A stretch of DNA of 64,000 nt, from the NCBI GenBank assembly GCA_003712165.1, contig RHLH01000001.1:868001-932000 (forward strand). Reading direction: 5' to 3'. This DNA is from Phycisphaera sp. (GTDB lineage: Bacteria > Planctomycetota > Phycisphaerae > Phycisphaerales > UBA1924). Position numbers and translations under genes: made by a program. A model generated the notes under the pieces. It worked only from the letters and a program-made list of their open reading frames with translations. It was not told the origin of the DNA and made no database searches. This document shows, one piece after another, positions 35,995 to 44,768 of the stretch. Each line of letters begins with the position of its first letter. The first letter of the stretch is position 1.

Positions 35995-36656
35995 ATCCCG
36001 CTATCCATCTGTTTAGGTTGCATTGCAGATATCTCTCGCTTCAGACTTACCCATCTTTGCCGGCAAGCTGCTGGAGAAATCTCAAGAATCTCTGCGATCA
36101 TCGAGTGCGATGCGCCTCCAAGACGAAGCGACAGCATGAGACGATCATCAGCGGATTCGATCGAATCAAAAAGTTCAGTAACCGTATCAATTGCGATTTT
36201 CTCGTCATCGGGGCGTTCATGAATCCGAACCCAGGATGCCCATACGCGATCATCTGCTTCTAAACGTTTGATGCGTTGCATAAGTCGATGGCGATCGATC
36301 AGGGTGTTGTCGAGCATAGTCAGAACAAGAGATATGAGCTCTCTATCAGTCGTAGCTCTTAGAGTGCCCTTGGCGATCATCGCATCGACTCGGCGCAGAA
36401 TAGTGGACAAAAGATCTTGGGTATCGAACAAACGCCGGTCGTGTCCTGACAACTTATACTGAAGCCGCCTCCTGATCAGCGGTGCAAGTTCTAGCAACTT
36501 AGTAGCTACTTCTTGCCGATCGGACGGATCGATTTGCTCACGCGATGACCAACTAGAGCTTACATGTCCAACCGTGTCCGGTTTTCTCTCTTTGTGATTC
36601 GGCACCAATATTCTCCGGCCTTGTAATAGGACGTGACAACAGCCTAACACCATCAT
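35991..36656 (-). CDS. ECF-like RNA polymerase sigma factor
   Basis: The product has 221 aa (start uncertain). A sigma2-like region covers about 55-125 (RRLQYKLSGHDRRLFDTQDL, then TLIDRHR). A sigma4-like HTH lies at about 165-212: LRLGGASHSMIAEILEISPA, then RQRWVSLKREI. It matches the divergent planctomycete ECF groups that are encoded immediately before Ser/Thr kinases. It directs RNA polymerase to a regulon, presumably activated through the kinase. Confidence 0.82.
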   Translation of the reverse strand: MMVLGCCHVLLQGRRILVPNHKERKPDTVGHVSSSWSSREQIDPSDRQEVATKLLELAPLIRRRLQYKLSGHDRRLFDTQDLLSTILRRVDAMIAKGTLRATTDRELISLVLTMLDNTLIDRHRLMQRIKRLEADDRVWASWVRIHERPDDEKIAIDTVTELFDSIESADDRLMLSLRLGGASHSMIAEILEISPAACRQRWVSLKREISAMQPKQMDSGI

Positions 36657-36724
36657 CGTGTATTCAAGGGGCTATTGCAAGATAGAAAATCTGCTCATTT
36701 GCTCACACACATAGGTTGAGCTTC

Positions 36725-36772
36725 GTCCCTCCTGATGTAGCGAGTTAGTGCTCGCACAGCATCCGGAGGGAC
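36725..36772. promoter_or_regulatory. Long hairpin enclosing the Shine-Dalgarno of the small secreted peptide gene
   Basis: GTCCCTCCTGATG (36725-36737) pairs with CATCCGGAGGGAC (36760-36772) with one mismatch, and an inner stem GCGAG/CTCGC (36740-36744 / 36751-36755) closes a 6-nt loop. The right arm contains GGAGGG, the SD of the ATG at 36777. As RNA it would hide the ribosome site; as DNA it is a near-perfect operator between the small gene and the sigma operon. Confidence 0.65.
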
Positions 36773-36776
36773 CAAT

Positions 36777-36986
36777 ATGAGACATATAGAGAGGCGGCCA
36801 AAGCGCATTTTTCGAGCAGTGTTGATTTCTACAGCACTTGCTGCTGGATCTATCGCTGCACATGCACATGCGAGTGATGGTGAATCGAGCGATTCTGTAA
36901 TTGATTTACTCATCGAGTGGATTGAAGACGTATTCAATCCAGACTTTCCTGCCGAAGAGCCGCCGGCTGATGACTCTTCGTGGTGA
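36777..36986 (+). CDS. Small exported peptide beside sigma/kinase operon
   Basis: The product has 69 aa. A strong SD (GGAGGG, 6 nt spacing) precedes the ATG. A basic N-region (RHIERRPKRIFR), a hydrophobic core (AVLISTALAAGSIAA) and an AHA cleavage site form a signal peptide, leaving a mature acidic peptide of about 37 residues with one amphipathic helix (IDLLIEWIEDVF) and a Pro/Glu tail. It is divergent from the sigma factor. No family is known. Confidence 0.65.
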   Translation: MRHIERRPKRIFRAVLISTALAAGSIAAHAHASDGESSDSVIDLLIEWIEDVFNPDFPAEEPPADDSSW

Positions 36987-37111
36987 GCATCAATATATGC
37001 ACAAGCTAGATCATATTCCAACTTAGAACGATCGCGCAAGCAACATGAGTATGAGGGGTATTCATCGTTTCAGTGTGCGTTAACCGAAATCCCTGGTTGC
37101 TGAGAATGTAG

Positions 37112-37414
37112 ATGGATGCAAATACGATACGTAATGGTATTCTTGCCACCTGCGATCAGATAGGCAGGCTGGCAGGTGCTTGTAGATGCCGTACGTATGA
37201 ACAGGCCGATTATGCGTTATGTGTCGAAACCACGTGGCCCCTTGTCGAGGGTTCCAACTGTCTAATAGTTTATGATGAAAGCAATGATGTTTGCAGGTAT
37301 CGCGTAGTGTCTCGCAGCGAGCTATTACAGAATAATTTGTATCGAACCAGTATTGAACACGAAAGAACAACAAATGCTGTAAAGACAGCTGATGAGGTGC
37401 GAGATCTTGTATAA
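37112..37414 (+). CDS. Doubtful small hypothetical protein
   Basis: The ORF has 100 aa in AT-rich DNA. Its composition is protein-like (CLIVYDESNDVCRYRVVSRSELL) with six Cys, but there is no SD, and an opposite-strand ORF (37080-37541) covers it. No family is recognised. Confidence 0.3.
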   Translation: MDANTIRNGILATCDQIGRLAGACRCRTYEQADYALCVETTWPLVEGSNCLIVYDESNDVCRYRVVSRSELLQNNLYRTSIEHERTTNAVKTADEVRDLV

Positions 37415-37475
37415 ACCGGTATACGGATAAAATAGAAATTATGATAGCTATTAGCGCAGAAAGTGAAAATCTGAT

Positions 37476-37883
37476 ATGTGCCAAAGAGATCATCGGTTGC
37501 GCCCAGCTACAGTGGCCGATATTGCAGAACTCGAAAATCAATTCAACTGTATAGTTGAAATACGCTTAGGGCATTGTGTGATAACGGGTTACAATGCTCT
37601 TTCTGAAGCAGGGCCAATACGTGCTCAGGGGAAGAGCCTCTACGGCATAGTGGCAGACTCTAACAAGCCCGTGGCCGTTAAGGTCATACAAGGGGTTGCG
37701 GCTGTTGAGGAAAGCATATTGCATGCAAACGTATATGTAGCTCGTCTGCGTTTTGCGGCTGGTACTGCAACTGCTTCTTTGTGCCCCGCACCTACTGTGC
37801 AATCTTGTGTCGAGTTTCTGCTTCACTTGAGTCGTTATCCGCACTACCGAGAAGCATGGCAAGCACAAAGTTTAAGAGCATAA
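37476..37883 (+). CDS. Doubtful small hypothetical protein
   Basis: The ORF has 135 aa and follows the previous ORF on the same strand. The VKVIQGVAAVEESILHANVYVARLRFA stretch looks foldable, but no SD and no known motif are visible. It may be a remnant inside the AT-rich island. Confidence 0.3.
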   Translation: MCQRDHRLRPATVADIAELENQFNCIVEIRLGHCVITGYNALSEAGPIRAQGKSLYGIVADSNKPVAVKVIQGVAAVEESILHANVYVARLRFAAGTATASLCPAPTVQSCVEFLLHLSRYPHYREAWQAQSLRA

Positions 37884-37966
37884 TGCTGTGGCCGCTCAGC
37901 ATTGGCGACAAACCAGCATACGTACGACAACTTATGCCATTTCACAAGATGCAAGATGCGCAGTGG

Positions 37967-38047
37967 TGACCTGCCCCCTACCCCTAAGAGTTGGCCCAGA
38001 ACACAGACTACTAGCCTGAGCACGGATCAACTCTTGGGGGCAGGTCA
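37967..38047. mobile_element. 81-bp mini-element with IS3-like terminal inverted repeats
   Basis: The ends TGACCTGCCCCC...AAGAGTTGG and CAACTCTTGGGGGCAGGTCA are inverted copies apart from a 7-base insertion in the left arm. TGACCTGCCCC ends are typical of IS3-family elements. There is no coding sequence, so it is an internally deleted (MITE-like) remnant. No clear target duplication is visible. Confidence 0.65.
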
Positions 38048-38098
38048 TCAGTTTAAATCCGATCATTCGGATTCATAAAATCTGAACGCAAGATAACC

Positions 38099-38273
38099 TC
38101 AACCACACCCCGCATTGAAGTTGGCAATCCACGCTGCGAATTCGGTTGACATGCACGACCCATCTCAGTTTTGATCGCATTCAGGGGCGTTCGAGTTGAA
38201 CGCTGCAATCCAAGCAGTGAAGTCCGACGGTGATAGCATCCCATCGCCGTTCACATCTGCGATACAGCCACCA
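38099..38273 (-). pseudogene. Truncated GC-type dockerin gene end with internal stop
   Basis: Read on the minus strand it gives C-IADVNGDGMLSPSDF, then FNSNAPECDQN, a TGA stop (38165-38167) in place of the Gly codon, then FAAWIANFNAGCG and TGA at 38099. This is the same module that ends the proteins at 29586, 31095 and 33805. All sequence upstream of the dockerin is missing: the decayed transposase begins two bases further on (38275). Confidence 0.85.
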
Positions 38274-38274
38274 G

Positions 38275-39425
38275 CGGTGAGCGATCTCATATATATCAAA
38301 CAGCCTCTCGCGCCGCCTGCTGGCAGCGTTCCTCAGGGCCCAGTAGGGGGGCGTCTAGCTGATCGGCCAATCTGCCCTTACTGGAGTGGACCAGGAGTTT
38401 GTGCGCCTCTCAGTTGATGTCCGCTTGTGCAGAGCTGGGCCTCGTGGTAGGGATGTTAAATTGGGCAAAGACCGATCCGTCTGGGAGGTAGTCGACGGCA
38501 CCGCTACTACTTTCTATCTATGTGCGCTGTGATGACGACCAGGGCCAGGATGCTGGAGCACGCCTCGCCGCTGATCCGGCTGTTCGGGCAGCGGGATGCA
38601 CTGCACCACGATGCTTCTCTGCTCAAGCGAGAGCTGGCCGTTTTTAGATCGCAGCGTGAGCGGAAGCCCGTCCACCATAGGAGAATGCTTCAGGAGGATC
38701 AGCCGGTCCCGAAGAAGCAGCATTCTAAAGCACGAGTGACGCAGGCACCTAGCAATATGCGCCATCCGACGGAGTCGAACCAGGTGTGGCATCTGAATAT
38801 GACCGAGAGCAGTGGGGCGTCATCGTGGTTTCTCGTGACTGACCACGGAAGCCAGTTTTAATCTGAATTCACATCAAATATTAAATAAATTGGTATCACG
38901 CACATCCGACGCCAAATCTGGATATGGCAGTTTAACGCCAAGGTTGAGCGAGTATTTAAATGACGTGAAGGCGTTGGCGCGTTGGTCGGCGATGCCAGCC
39001 GACGCGAAAGCAGTTCAACGCCGCCTCGATTCCTATGCGATTGGCACAATCGGTACCGGCCACATTCAGCTCACGGTGCATTGGCCCCTTCCGAGGTGGA
39101 ACAGGGCGTTTCACCTGTCGATCTTGTGACGTACAAACAGAGAGGAGGTGTCGAACCCAGAATCAAGATGCACCGGCGGTGCGTGCGAGGTAATCCGAGG
39201 CTGGCTTATCTGGTCATACGCGTTTCTGAACACCGTAACGATGCCGCGTAGATCGGCGCACAAACTCTTGGCCCACCTGGATGGAGGTGCGTGGAGTGGG
39301 TGTAGGCTGCGTGATGCGGCGACATGTGATCGAAAGCCGTGATGACCGGCAGAGGCGGGATGCTCTGCTGTTCTTCTTGTTACATAATTGGCTTGTCCGC
39401 TACTCTCGCATTCACGCCCCGGACT
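38275..39425 (+). pseudogene. Decayed DDE transposase element (copy C, longest)
   Basis: Relic frames in order are: SLSRRLLAAFLRAQ-stop and ALTGVDQEFVRLSVDVR (38287-38420); TTRARMLEHASPLIRLFGQR, ELAVFRSQRERK and a retroviral-integrase-like NQVWHLNMTES and FLVTDHGSQF (38520-38860); FNAKVERVFK and CDWHNRYRPHSAHGALAPSE, the usual IS3/IS481-type C-terminus (38930-39120). Stops, frameshifts and a deleted centre show it is dead. A tail (AHKLLAHLDGGAWS, LLFFLLHNWLVRYS) extends to 39425. Confidence 0.75.
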
Positions 39426-39499
39426 TGCGAAAAAGCCAATCTCAAGGGATACTAGACGAGATACGCGCAGCGACGTGGCAGCGCCAGGATTTCGACTCG

Positions 39500-41008
39500 A
39501 TGAGGCACCCGATGACCAGAGCAGAGGCAACCACCCTACCTCACCTGATCGGTTCCGTGAAGCACCGAAGCACGGGCGGAGCGATCCGGATCAATGTTAA
39601 TCCGGGGACAGGTGAGGAGATATCTTCGGTGCCGCTTGACGATGTTGATGCTGCTGAGCGAGCTGTTCGCTCCGCGGCGAATGCGTACGCGGGCTGGTCA
39701 CAGACGCCGGTCGGCGACCGGATCCAGCACCTGTTCAAGTACAAAACGGTGCTCGAATCGCACATCGAAGAACTCGCCGGTATCATTGTCAAGGAGCACG
39801 GCAAGACTACAGGCGAAGCGATTGGTTCGGTCCGGCGCGGCATTGACTGCATCGAACACGCTTGTGGCGCCCCCATCCTGATGATGGGTCGGACCCTGCC
39901 ACGAATCGCGGTTTCTTCGTCCTTCTGTCGCACGCAAAACGAAGGCGACGTCGGTCTCGATTCGTCCGTTGATCGGCTGCCTCTTGGCGTTTGTGTAGGG
40001 ATTACACCGTTCAATTTCCCGATGATGGTCCCGTTGTGGATGTGGCCCATGGCGGTCGCGTGCGGGAACACGTTTGTGCTTAAGCCTTCGGAGCGGGATC
40101 CGCAGGCGGCGATTCGCGCGATCGAGCTGGCGAACGAGGCCGGCTTCCCCGAGGGCGTCCTGAACCTTGTTCACGGCGGGCCTAACGTGGTCAACCACCT
40201 TATCAAGCATGACGAAGTGAAGGCTGTTTCGTTTGTGGGCTCGACTCAAGCGGGGAAGTACATTTATTCGACCGGCAGCGCGCACGATAAGCGCGTCCAG
40301 TGCATGTGCGGTGCAAAGAACTTTTCGATTATCATGCCCGACGCGAATCGTGGCGCTGCGATCGATGGCGTCTTTGGTTCTGCGTTCGGTAATACCGGTC
40401 AGAGGTGCCTCGCGGGATCAGTCGTCGTTGCTGTTGGAGATGCGGCCGACTGGCTCGTCCCGGGTCTCGCCGAGCGTGCAGAGTCCGTAGTGGTGGGCAA
40501 AGGGGATGACAAGGGCACGCAGATGGGCCCGCTCCAGGACCCAGCGGCTCGCGACCGGGTACTCCAGTACATCGGCCAAGGCGTGGAAGAGGGTGCTTGC
40601 CTAGTGGTCGATGGGCGCACCGCGTCGATGCCCTCTGAAGGGTGTTTCGTGGGCCCAACGATTTTCGACAACACGACCTCCGCGATGTCGATTGTCCGTG
40701 AGGAGATCTTCGGGCCGGTTCTGTCGGTCATGCGAGCGCAGACGCTCGATGAAGCTGTCGCATTTGTGAATGAGTCGGAGTACGGCAATATGTCCGTGCT
40801 GTTCACTGATTCTGGGCACGCCGCACACCGTTTCGAGACAACCGTTCAGGCGGGGATGATCGGCATCAACGTCGGTGTCCCCGCGCCGATGGCAGCGTTC
40901 CCCTTCGCGGGCTGGAAGAAGTCGTTCTTCGGCGATCTGCATACCAATGGTGAGGACGGTGTCCGGTTCTTCACCAAGTCCCGTGTCACAGTCCGTCGTT
41001 GGATTTGA
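39500..41008 (+). CDS. mmsA: (Methyl)malonate-semialdehyde dehydrogenase, CoA-acylating
   Basis: The product has 502 aa from the ATG at 39500 (or 39512). An aldehyde dehydrogenase fold with PLGVCVGITPFNFPMMVPLWMW, catalytic Cys303 in GNTGQRCLAGS, and the MMSDH-specific end GWKKSFFGDLHTNGEDGVRF-FTKSRVTVRRW. It converts malonate or methylmalonate semialdehyde to acetyl- or propionyl-CoA, the last step of beta-alanine or 3-aminoisobutyrate breakdown. Residues about 131-157 diverge from family norm. The open frame continues upstream into the transposon tail and is not coding there. Confidence 0.92.
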   Translation: MRHPMTRAEATTLPHLIGSVKHRSTGGAIRINVNPGTGEEISSVPLDDVDAAERAVRSAANAYAGWSQTPVGDRIQHLFKYKTVLESHIEELAGIIVKEHGKTTGEAIGSVRRGIDCIEHACGAPILMMGRTLPRIAVSSSFCRTQNEGDVGLDSSVDRLPLGVCVGITPFNFPMMVPLWMWPMAVACGNTFVLKPSERDPQAAIRAIELANEAGFPEGVLNLVHGGPNVVNHLIKHDEVKAVSFVGSTQAGKYIYSTGSAHDKRVQCMCGAKNFSIIMPDANRGAAIDGVFGSAFGNTGQRCLAGSVVVAVGDAADWLVPGLAERAESVVVGKGDDKGTQMGPLQDPAARDRVLQYIGQGVEEGACLVVDGRTASMPSEGCFVGPTIFDNTTSAMSIVREEIFGPVLSVMRAQTLDEAVAFVNESEYGNMSVLFTDSGHAAHRFETTVQAGMIGINVGVPAPMAAFPFAGWKKSFFGDLHTNGEDGVRFFTKSRVTVRRWI

Positions 41009-41044
41009 ATCTTATGTTCAACCGCTGTTGAGGAGCGTCACCGC

Positions 41045-41914
41045 ATGCCACGAATCACACGAGCCGCGATTATCCAAGCATCCGATGCGCTCCCGGGATC
41101 GGATGATCTGTCCGCGATCAAGAAGGCGATGATCGACAAGCACATCACGCTGATCCAGGAGGCCGCGGACAAGGGCGCGAATATCTGCTGTCTGCAGGAG
41201 ATATTCTATGGCCCGTACTTTTGCGCCGAGCAGGACAAGCGGTGGTACGACCTCGCCGAGCCCATCCCGGACGGACCAACGATCAAGCTGATGCAGGAGC
41301 TTGCGAAGAACCACAAGATGGTGATGGTCGTACCGATCTACGAGCTCGCGATGACCGGGGTGTATTTCAACACCGCGGCGGTGATCGACGAGCATGGCAG
41401 CTACCTGGGCAAGTACCGCAAGCACCACATTCCACACTGCAAACCTGGGTTCTGGGAGAAGTTCTACTTCAAGCCCGGCAACGGGGGGTACCCGGTCTTT
41501 GACACGACCTTCGGCAAGATTGGAATCTACATCTGCTATGACCGGCACTTCCCCGAGGGCGCCCGTGCGCTCGGGCTCAATGGTGCAGAGATCGTGTTCA
41601 ACCCGTCTGCCACCGTCGCGGGACTGAGCGAGTACCTTTGGAAGCTCGAGCAGCCCGCGCATGCGGTCGCGAATCAGTATTACGTGGGCGCCATCAACCG
41701 AGTGGGCACCGAAGCGCCATGGAACATAGGGCATTTCTACGGCCAATCCTACTTCTGCGACCCGCGAGGCCAGATCATGGTTGAGGGCTCTCGCAACGAT
41801 GACGAGGTCGTCGTCGCAGATTTGGATCTCGACAAAATTCGCGAGGTGCGCGATACATGGCAGTTCTTCCGTGATCGTCGTCCCGAGTCCTATGGCAGCT
41901 TGACCGAGATATAA
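41045..41914 (+). CDS. Beta-ureidopropionase (N-carbamoyl-beta-alanine amidohydrolase)
   Basis: The product has 289 aa in the nitrilase superfamily. The Glu-Lys-Cys triad is visible: CLQEIFYGPYF (Glu52), GKYRKHHIPH (Lys126), IGIYICYDRHFPEGAR (Cys164). The sequence style and operon (dihydropyrimidinase, aminotransferase, NCS1) point to hydrolysis of N-carbamoyl-beta-alanine to beta-alanine, CO2 and NH3. It is preceded by GAGG and followed after 1 nt by the transporter's GTG. Confidence 0.9.
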   Translation: MPRITRAAIIQASDALPGSDDLSAIKKAMIDKHITLIQEAADKGANICCLQEIFYGPYFCAEQDKRWYDLAEPIPDGPTIKLMQELAKNHKMVMVVPIYELAMTGVYFNTAAVIDEHGSYLGKYRKHHIPHCKPGFWEKFYFKPGNGGYPVFDTTFGKIGIYICYDRHFPEGARALGLNGAEIVFNPSATVAGLSEYLWKLEQPAHAVANQYYVGAINRVGTEAPWNIGHFYGQSYFCDPRGQIMVEGSRNDDEVVVADLDLDKIREVRDTWQFFRDRRPESYGSLTEI

Positions 41915-41915
41915 C

Positions 41916-43388
41916 GTGCCTGTCGACGAGCGAAACACGCTGATCAATGAAGATCTCGCTCCGGTGTCTCCCGAAGACCGCACGTGGTCTGCGTGGAATA
42001 TCGCCGCGCTCTGGATCGGGATGGCAGTCTGCATCCCGACCTACATGCTCGCGTCGGGAATGGTCCAACAAGGCATGAACTGGTGGCAGGCGACCCTGAC
42101 AGTCATGGCGGGTAACCTGATCGTCCTGATCCCGATGATCCTCAACGGTCACGCAGGGACCAAGCTCGGCGTCCCGTTCCCCGTGCTCGCACGGGCGAGC
42201 TTCGGAGTCACCGGCGCGCACATCCCATCGATTGCTCGATCACTCGTCGCGTGCGGTTGGTTCGGCATCCAGTGCTGGATAGGTGGCGCCGCGATTTACG
42301 CGATCCTCGGCGCGATGGGCGCTTTCGACCCTGCGGCCGACGCGGAGAAGGTTACCGTGCTTGGTATCTCGGTGATTCAGTTGCTGTGCTTCTTCGCGTT
42401 CTGGATCGTGCACGTTGTAATCGTGGTCCGGGGGGTTGAGTCGATCAAACACCTCGAGTCGTTCGCGGCGCCGTTCCTGATCGCGTCCGGGGTGGCACTG
42501 CTGATCTGGGCGCTGGTCAAGACTGACAACCCGTTGCAGCTGTTCTCATCTGAAACGAACTATGAGGAGGGATCGGGGTTCTGGACGATCTTCTTTCCGC
42601 AGCTCACCGCAATGGTTGGGTTCTGGGCGACGCTCAGCTTGAATATCCCCGACTTCACCCGCTACGCGAAGTCACAGCGGAGCCAGGCGACAGGGCAAAT
42701 GATCGGCTTGCCCCCAACCATGACGCTGTTCTGCTTCATCGGAATCATCGTGACAGGCGCGACCGTGATAATCTTCGGCGAGGCGATCTGGGACCCGGTC
42801 GTACTCGTCTCGCGGATGGGTTCCCCGGTCGTTGTTGTCGTCTCGATGATTGCGCTGCTCATCGCGACGCTCTCAACGAATCTCGCGGCGAATGTTGTCA
42901 GCCCGGCGAACGGATTCTCAAACCTTTCGCCGCAGCGAATCGGGTTCCGGCTGGGTGGGCTGCTGACTTGTGCGATCGGCGTGCTCATCATGCCTTGGCG
43001 CCTTGTCAATGACATAGGGGCCTACATCTTTGTGTGGCTCATCGGATACAGCGCGCTGCTCGGCCCGATTGTTGGAATTCTGCTCTGCGATTACTTTGTG
43101 ATTCGGCGCACCAAGCTCGACGTAGACGAATTGTATGAGCGTGACGGCTCGTTTGCGGGCGTGAACTGGCGGGCGGTCGTTGCGCTCGCGATCGCTGTGC
43201 TGCCCAACCTCCCGGGTTTCATTAATGCTGCTTCGAACAGCTCAATATTTGCTCCGGTATTTGACAGCTTCTATGGCTACGCATGGTTCATCGGCGTCGC
43301 CGTCGGCGCGGCAGTGTACTGGGTCCTTACGGCCGTGAGCCCGCCACGTTCAGGGTCGGATTTAGACCAGAAAGAGACTCTAGCATGA
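41916..43388 (+). CDS. NCS1-family nucleobase/hydantoin permease
   Basis: The product has 490 aa with 12 predicted helices. The NCS1 pattern includes [55 protein letters not shown] and [14 protein letters not shown], as in Mhp1/PucI-type symporters. It would import uracil, thymine, dihydropyrimidines or hydantoins with Na+ or H+. The GTG start lies 1 nt after the ureidopropionase stop, and its stop overlaps the aminotransferase ATG (ATGA). Confidence 0.9.
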   Translation: MPVDERNTLINEDLAPVSPEDRTWSAWNIAALWIGMAVCIPTYMLASGMVQQGMNWWQATLTVMAGNLIVLIPMILNGHAGTKLGVPFPVLARASFGVTGAHIPSIARSLVACGWFGIQCWIGGAAIYAILGAMGAFDPAADAEKVTVLGISVIQLLCFFAFWIVHVVIVVRGVESIKHLESFAAPFLIASGVALLIWALVKTDNPLQLFSSETNYEEGSGFWTIFFPQLTAMVGFWATLSLNIPDFTRYAKSQRSQATGQMIGLPPTMTLFCFIGIIVTGATVIIFGEAIWDPVVLVSRMGSPVVVVVSMIALLIATLSTNLAANVVSPANGFSNLSPQRIGFRLGGLLTCAIGVLIMPWRLVNDIGAYIFVWLIGYSALLGPIVGILLCDYFVIRRTKLDVDELYERDGSFAGVNWRAVVALAIAVLPNLPGFINAASNSSIFAPVFDSFYGYAWFIGVAVGAAVYWVLTAVSPPRSGSDLDQKETLA

Positions 43389-44758
43389 CAACACGTGCCA
43401 CCCCCGCTCTGCCCGAATACGACCATTTGCCTGTGCCCTACAGCGGGCCTTCTCGCGAGGAAGTACTCGCGATGCGTCAGGAGTTCTTGTCGCCCGCGAT
43501 CTTGATGTACTATCGCGACCCGGTCATGATCGTCGAAGGCTCGATGCAGTATCTCTTCGACGAAACGGGGCGCCGCTACCTCGACGGGTTTGCGGGGATC
43601 GTGACCGTTTCGGTCGGGCACTGCCACCCCAAAGTCATCAAAGCGGTTCGCGAGCAGAACGAGAAGTTCCAGCACACAACCACCATTTACCTGCACCCGA
43701 ACATCGCGACCTACGCGAAGAAACTCGCGGCCACCTTCCCCAAAGACTCTGGGCTGTCGGTGTGCTACTTCACCAACTCGGGCTCTGAATCGAACGACCT
43801 CGCGCTGCTCATGGCGCGGGCATTCACGGGCAACTATGACATCCTCGCGCTCCGTAATGCGTACCACGGCATGTCGCCCCAAGCGATGGGTGTGACGGCG
43901 CTAAACACGTGGAAAACGCCCGTGCCCCAGGGATTCGGTGTGCACCACGCCAAGTGCCCTGACTTGTACCGCGGGCCGTTCGGCTATGACGATCCGGATG
44001 CAGGGGCGAAGTACGCTGCGGACGTAGACGAACTGATCCGGTTCTCGACACCGGGTAAAGTCGCCGCGTTCATCGCCGAGCCGATCCAGGGCGTGGGTGG
44101 AACTGTCGATCTGCCCGAGGGCTACCTGCAACACGTCTATAAATCGGTTCGCGACGCGGGAGGGCTGTGTATCTCTGACGAGGTCCAGACCGGGTTCGGG
44201 CGCACGGGGACCAAATTCTGGGGATTCGAGAATCACGGAGTCATCCCCGACATTGTGACAATGGCCAAGGGCATGGGTAACGGGGCATCCTGCGGCGGCG
44301 TTGTCACCCGCCCTGAGATCGCCCAAGCGATAGCACAGCGGCTGCACTTCAATACGTTTGGCGGGAACCCTGTCTCGATGGCGCAGTGCGAAGCGACGCT
44401 CGACGTGATTCACGAGGACAACATACAGTGCCGGGCTCTCGAAATCGGCGGCTACCTCATGGACGGGCTCCGCGACCTGCAATCGCGCCACGATTGCATT
44501 GGCGACGTTCGCGGGAGAGGTCTGATGATCGGCGTTGAGATCGTGCTCGACCGCAAGAGCAAAGCACCAGCGCCAACGCTCTGTGCCGATATATTCGAAC
44601 GCGCCAAGGACCTCGGGCTATTGATCGGCAAGGGCGGGCTGCACGGCAACGTCCTCCGGATCAAGCCGCCCATGTGTATCACTCGCGAGGACGCCGAGTT
44701 CATGGTCCGCGTGCTCGATATCGCGATCACCGACGCGGCAAACGCCGCGGAATCATGA
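43385..44758 (+). CDS. Class III aminotransferase (beta-alanine/3-aminoisobutyrate type)
   Basis: The product has 457 aa from the ATG at 43385. Class III PLP motifs are [28 protein letters not shown] (Asp265) and [15 protein letters not shown] with PLP Lys295. It resembles AGXT2-like enzymes. In this operon it should move the amino group of beta-alanine (or 3-aminoisobutyrate) to pyruvate/glyoxylate, making the semialdehyde for MmsA. It is coupled to the transporter by a 4-nt overlap. Confidence 0.9.
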   Translation: MTTRATPALPEYDHLPVPYSGPSREEVLAMRQEFLSPAILMYYRDPVMIVEGSMQYLFDETGRRYLDGFAGIVTVSVGHCHPKVIKAVREQNEKFQHTTTIYLHPNIATYAKKLAATFPKDSGLSVCYFTNSGSESNDLALLMARAFTGNYDILALRNAYHGMSPQAMGVTALNTWKTPVPQGFGVHHAKCPDLYRGPFGYDDPDAGAKYAADVDELIRFSTPGKVAAFIAEPIQGVGGTVDLPEGYLQHVYKSVRDAGGLCISDEVQTGFGRTGTKFWGFENHGVIPDIVTMAKGMGNGASCGGVVTRPEIAQAIAQRLHFNTFGGNPVSMAQCEATLDVIHEDNIQCRALEIGGYLMDGLRDLQSRHDCIGDVRGRGLMIGVEIVLDRKSKAPAPTLCADIFERAKDLGLLIGKGGLHGNVLRIKPPMCITREDAEFMVRVLDIAITDAANAAES

Positions 44759-44768
44759 GGAAATCGGT

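Noticed and set aside
37080..37541. 153-codon minus-strand ORF in the AT-rich island
   Set aside because: Low-complexity His/Tyr/Ser composition and no ribosome site; the opposite ORF is slightly better, though also doubtful.
39281..39499. N-terminal extension of the MmsA frame
   Set aside because: These 73 codons are the tail of the decayed element (LLFFLLHNWLVRYS also occurs at 33.9 and 56.1 kb); the enzyme's normal N-terminus starts at 39500-39512.
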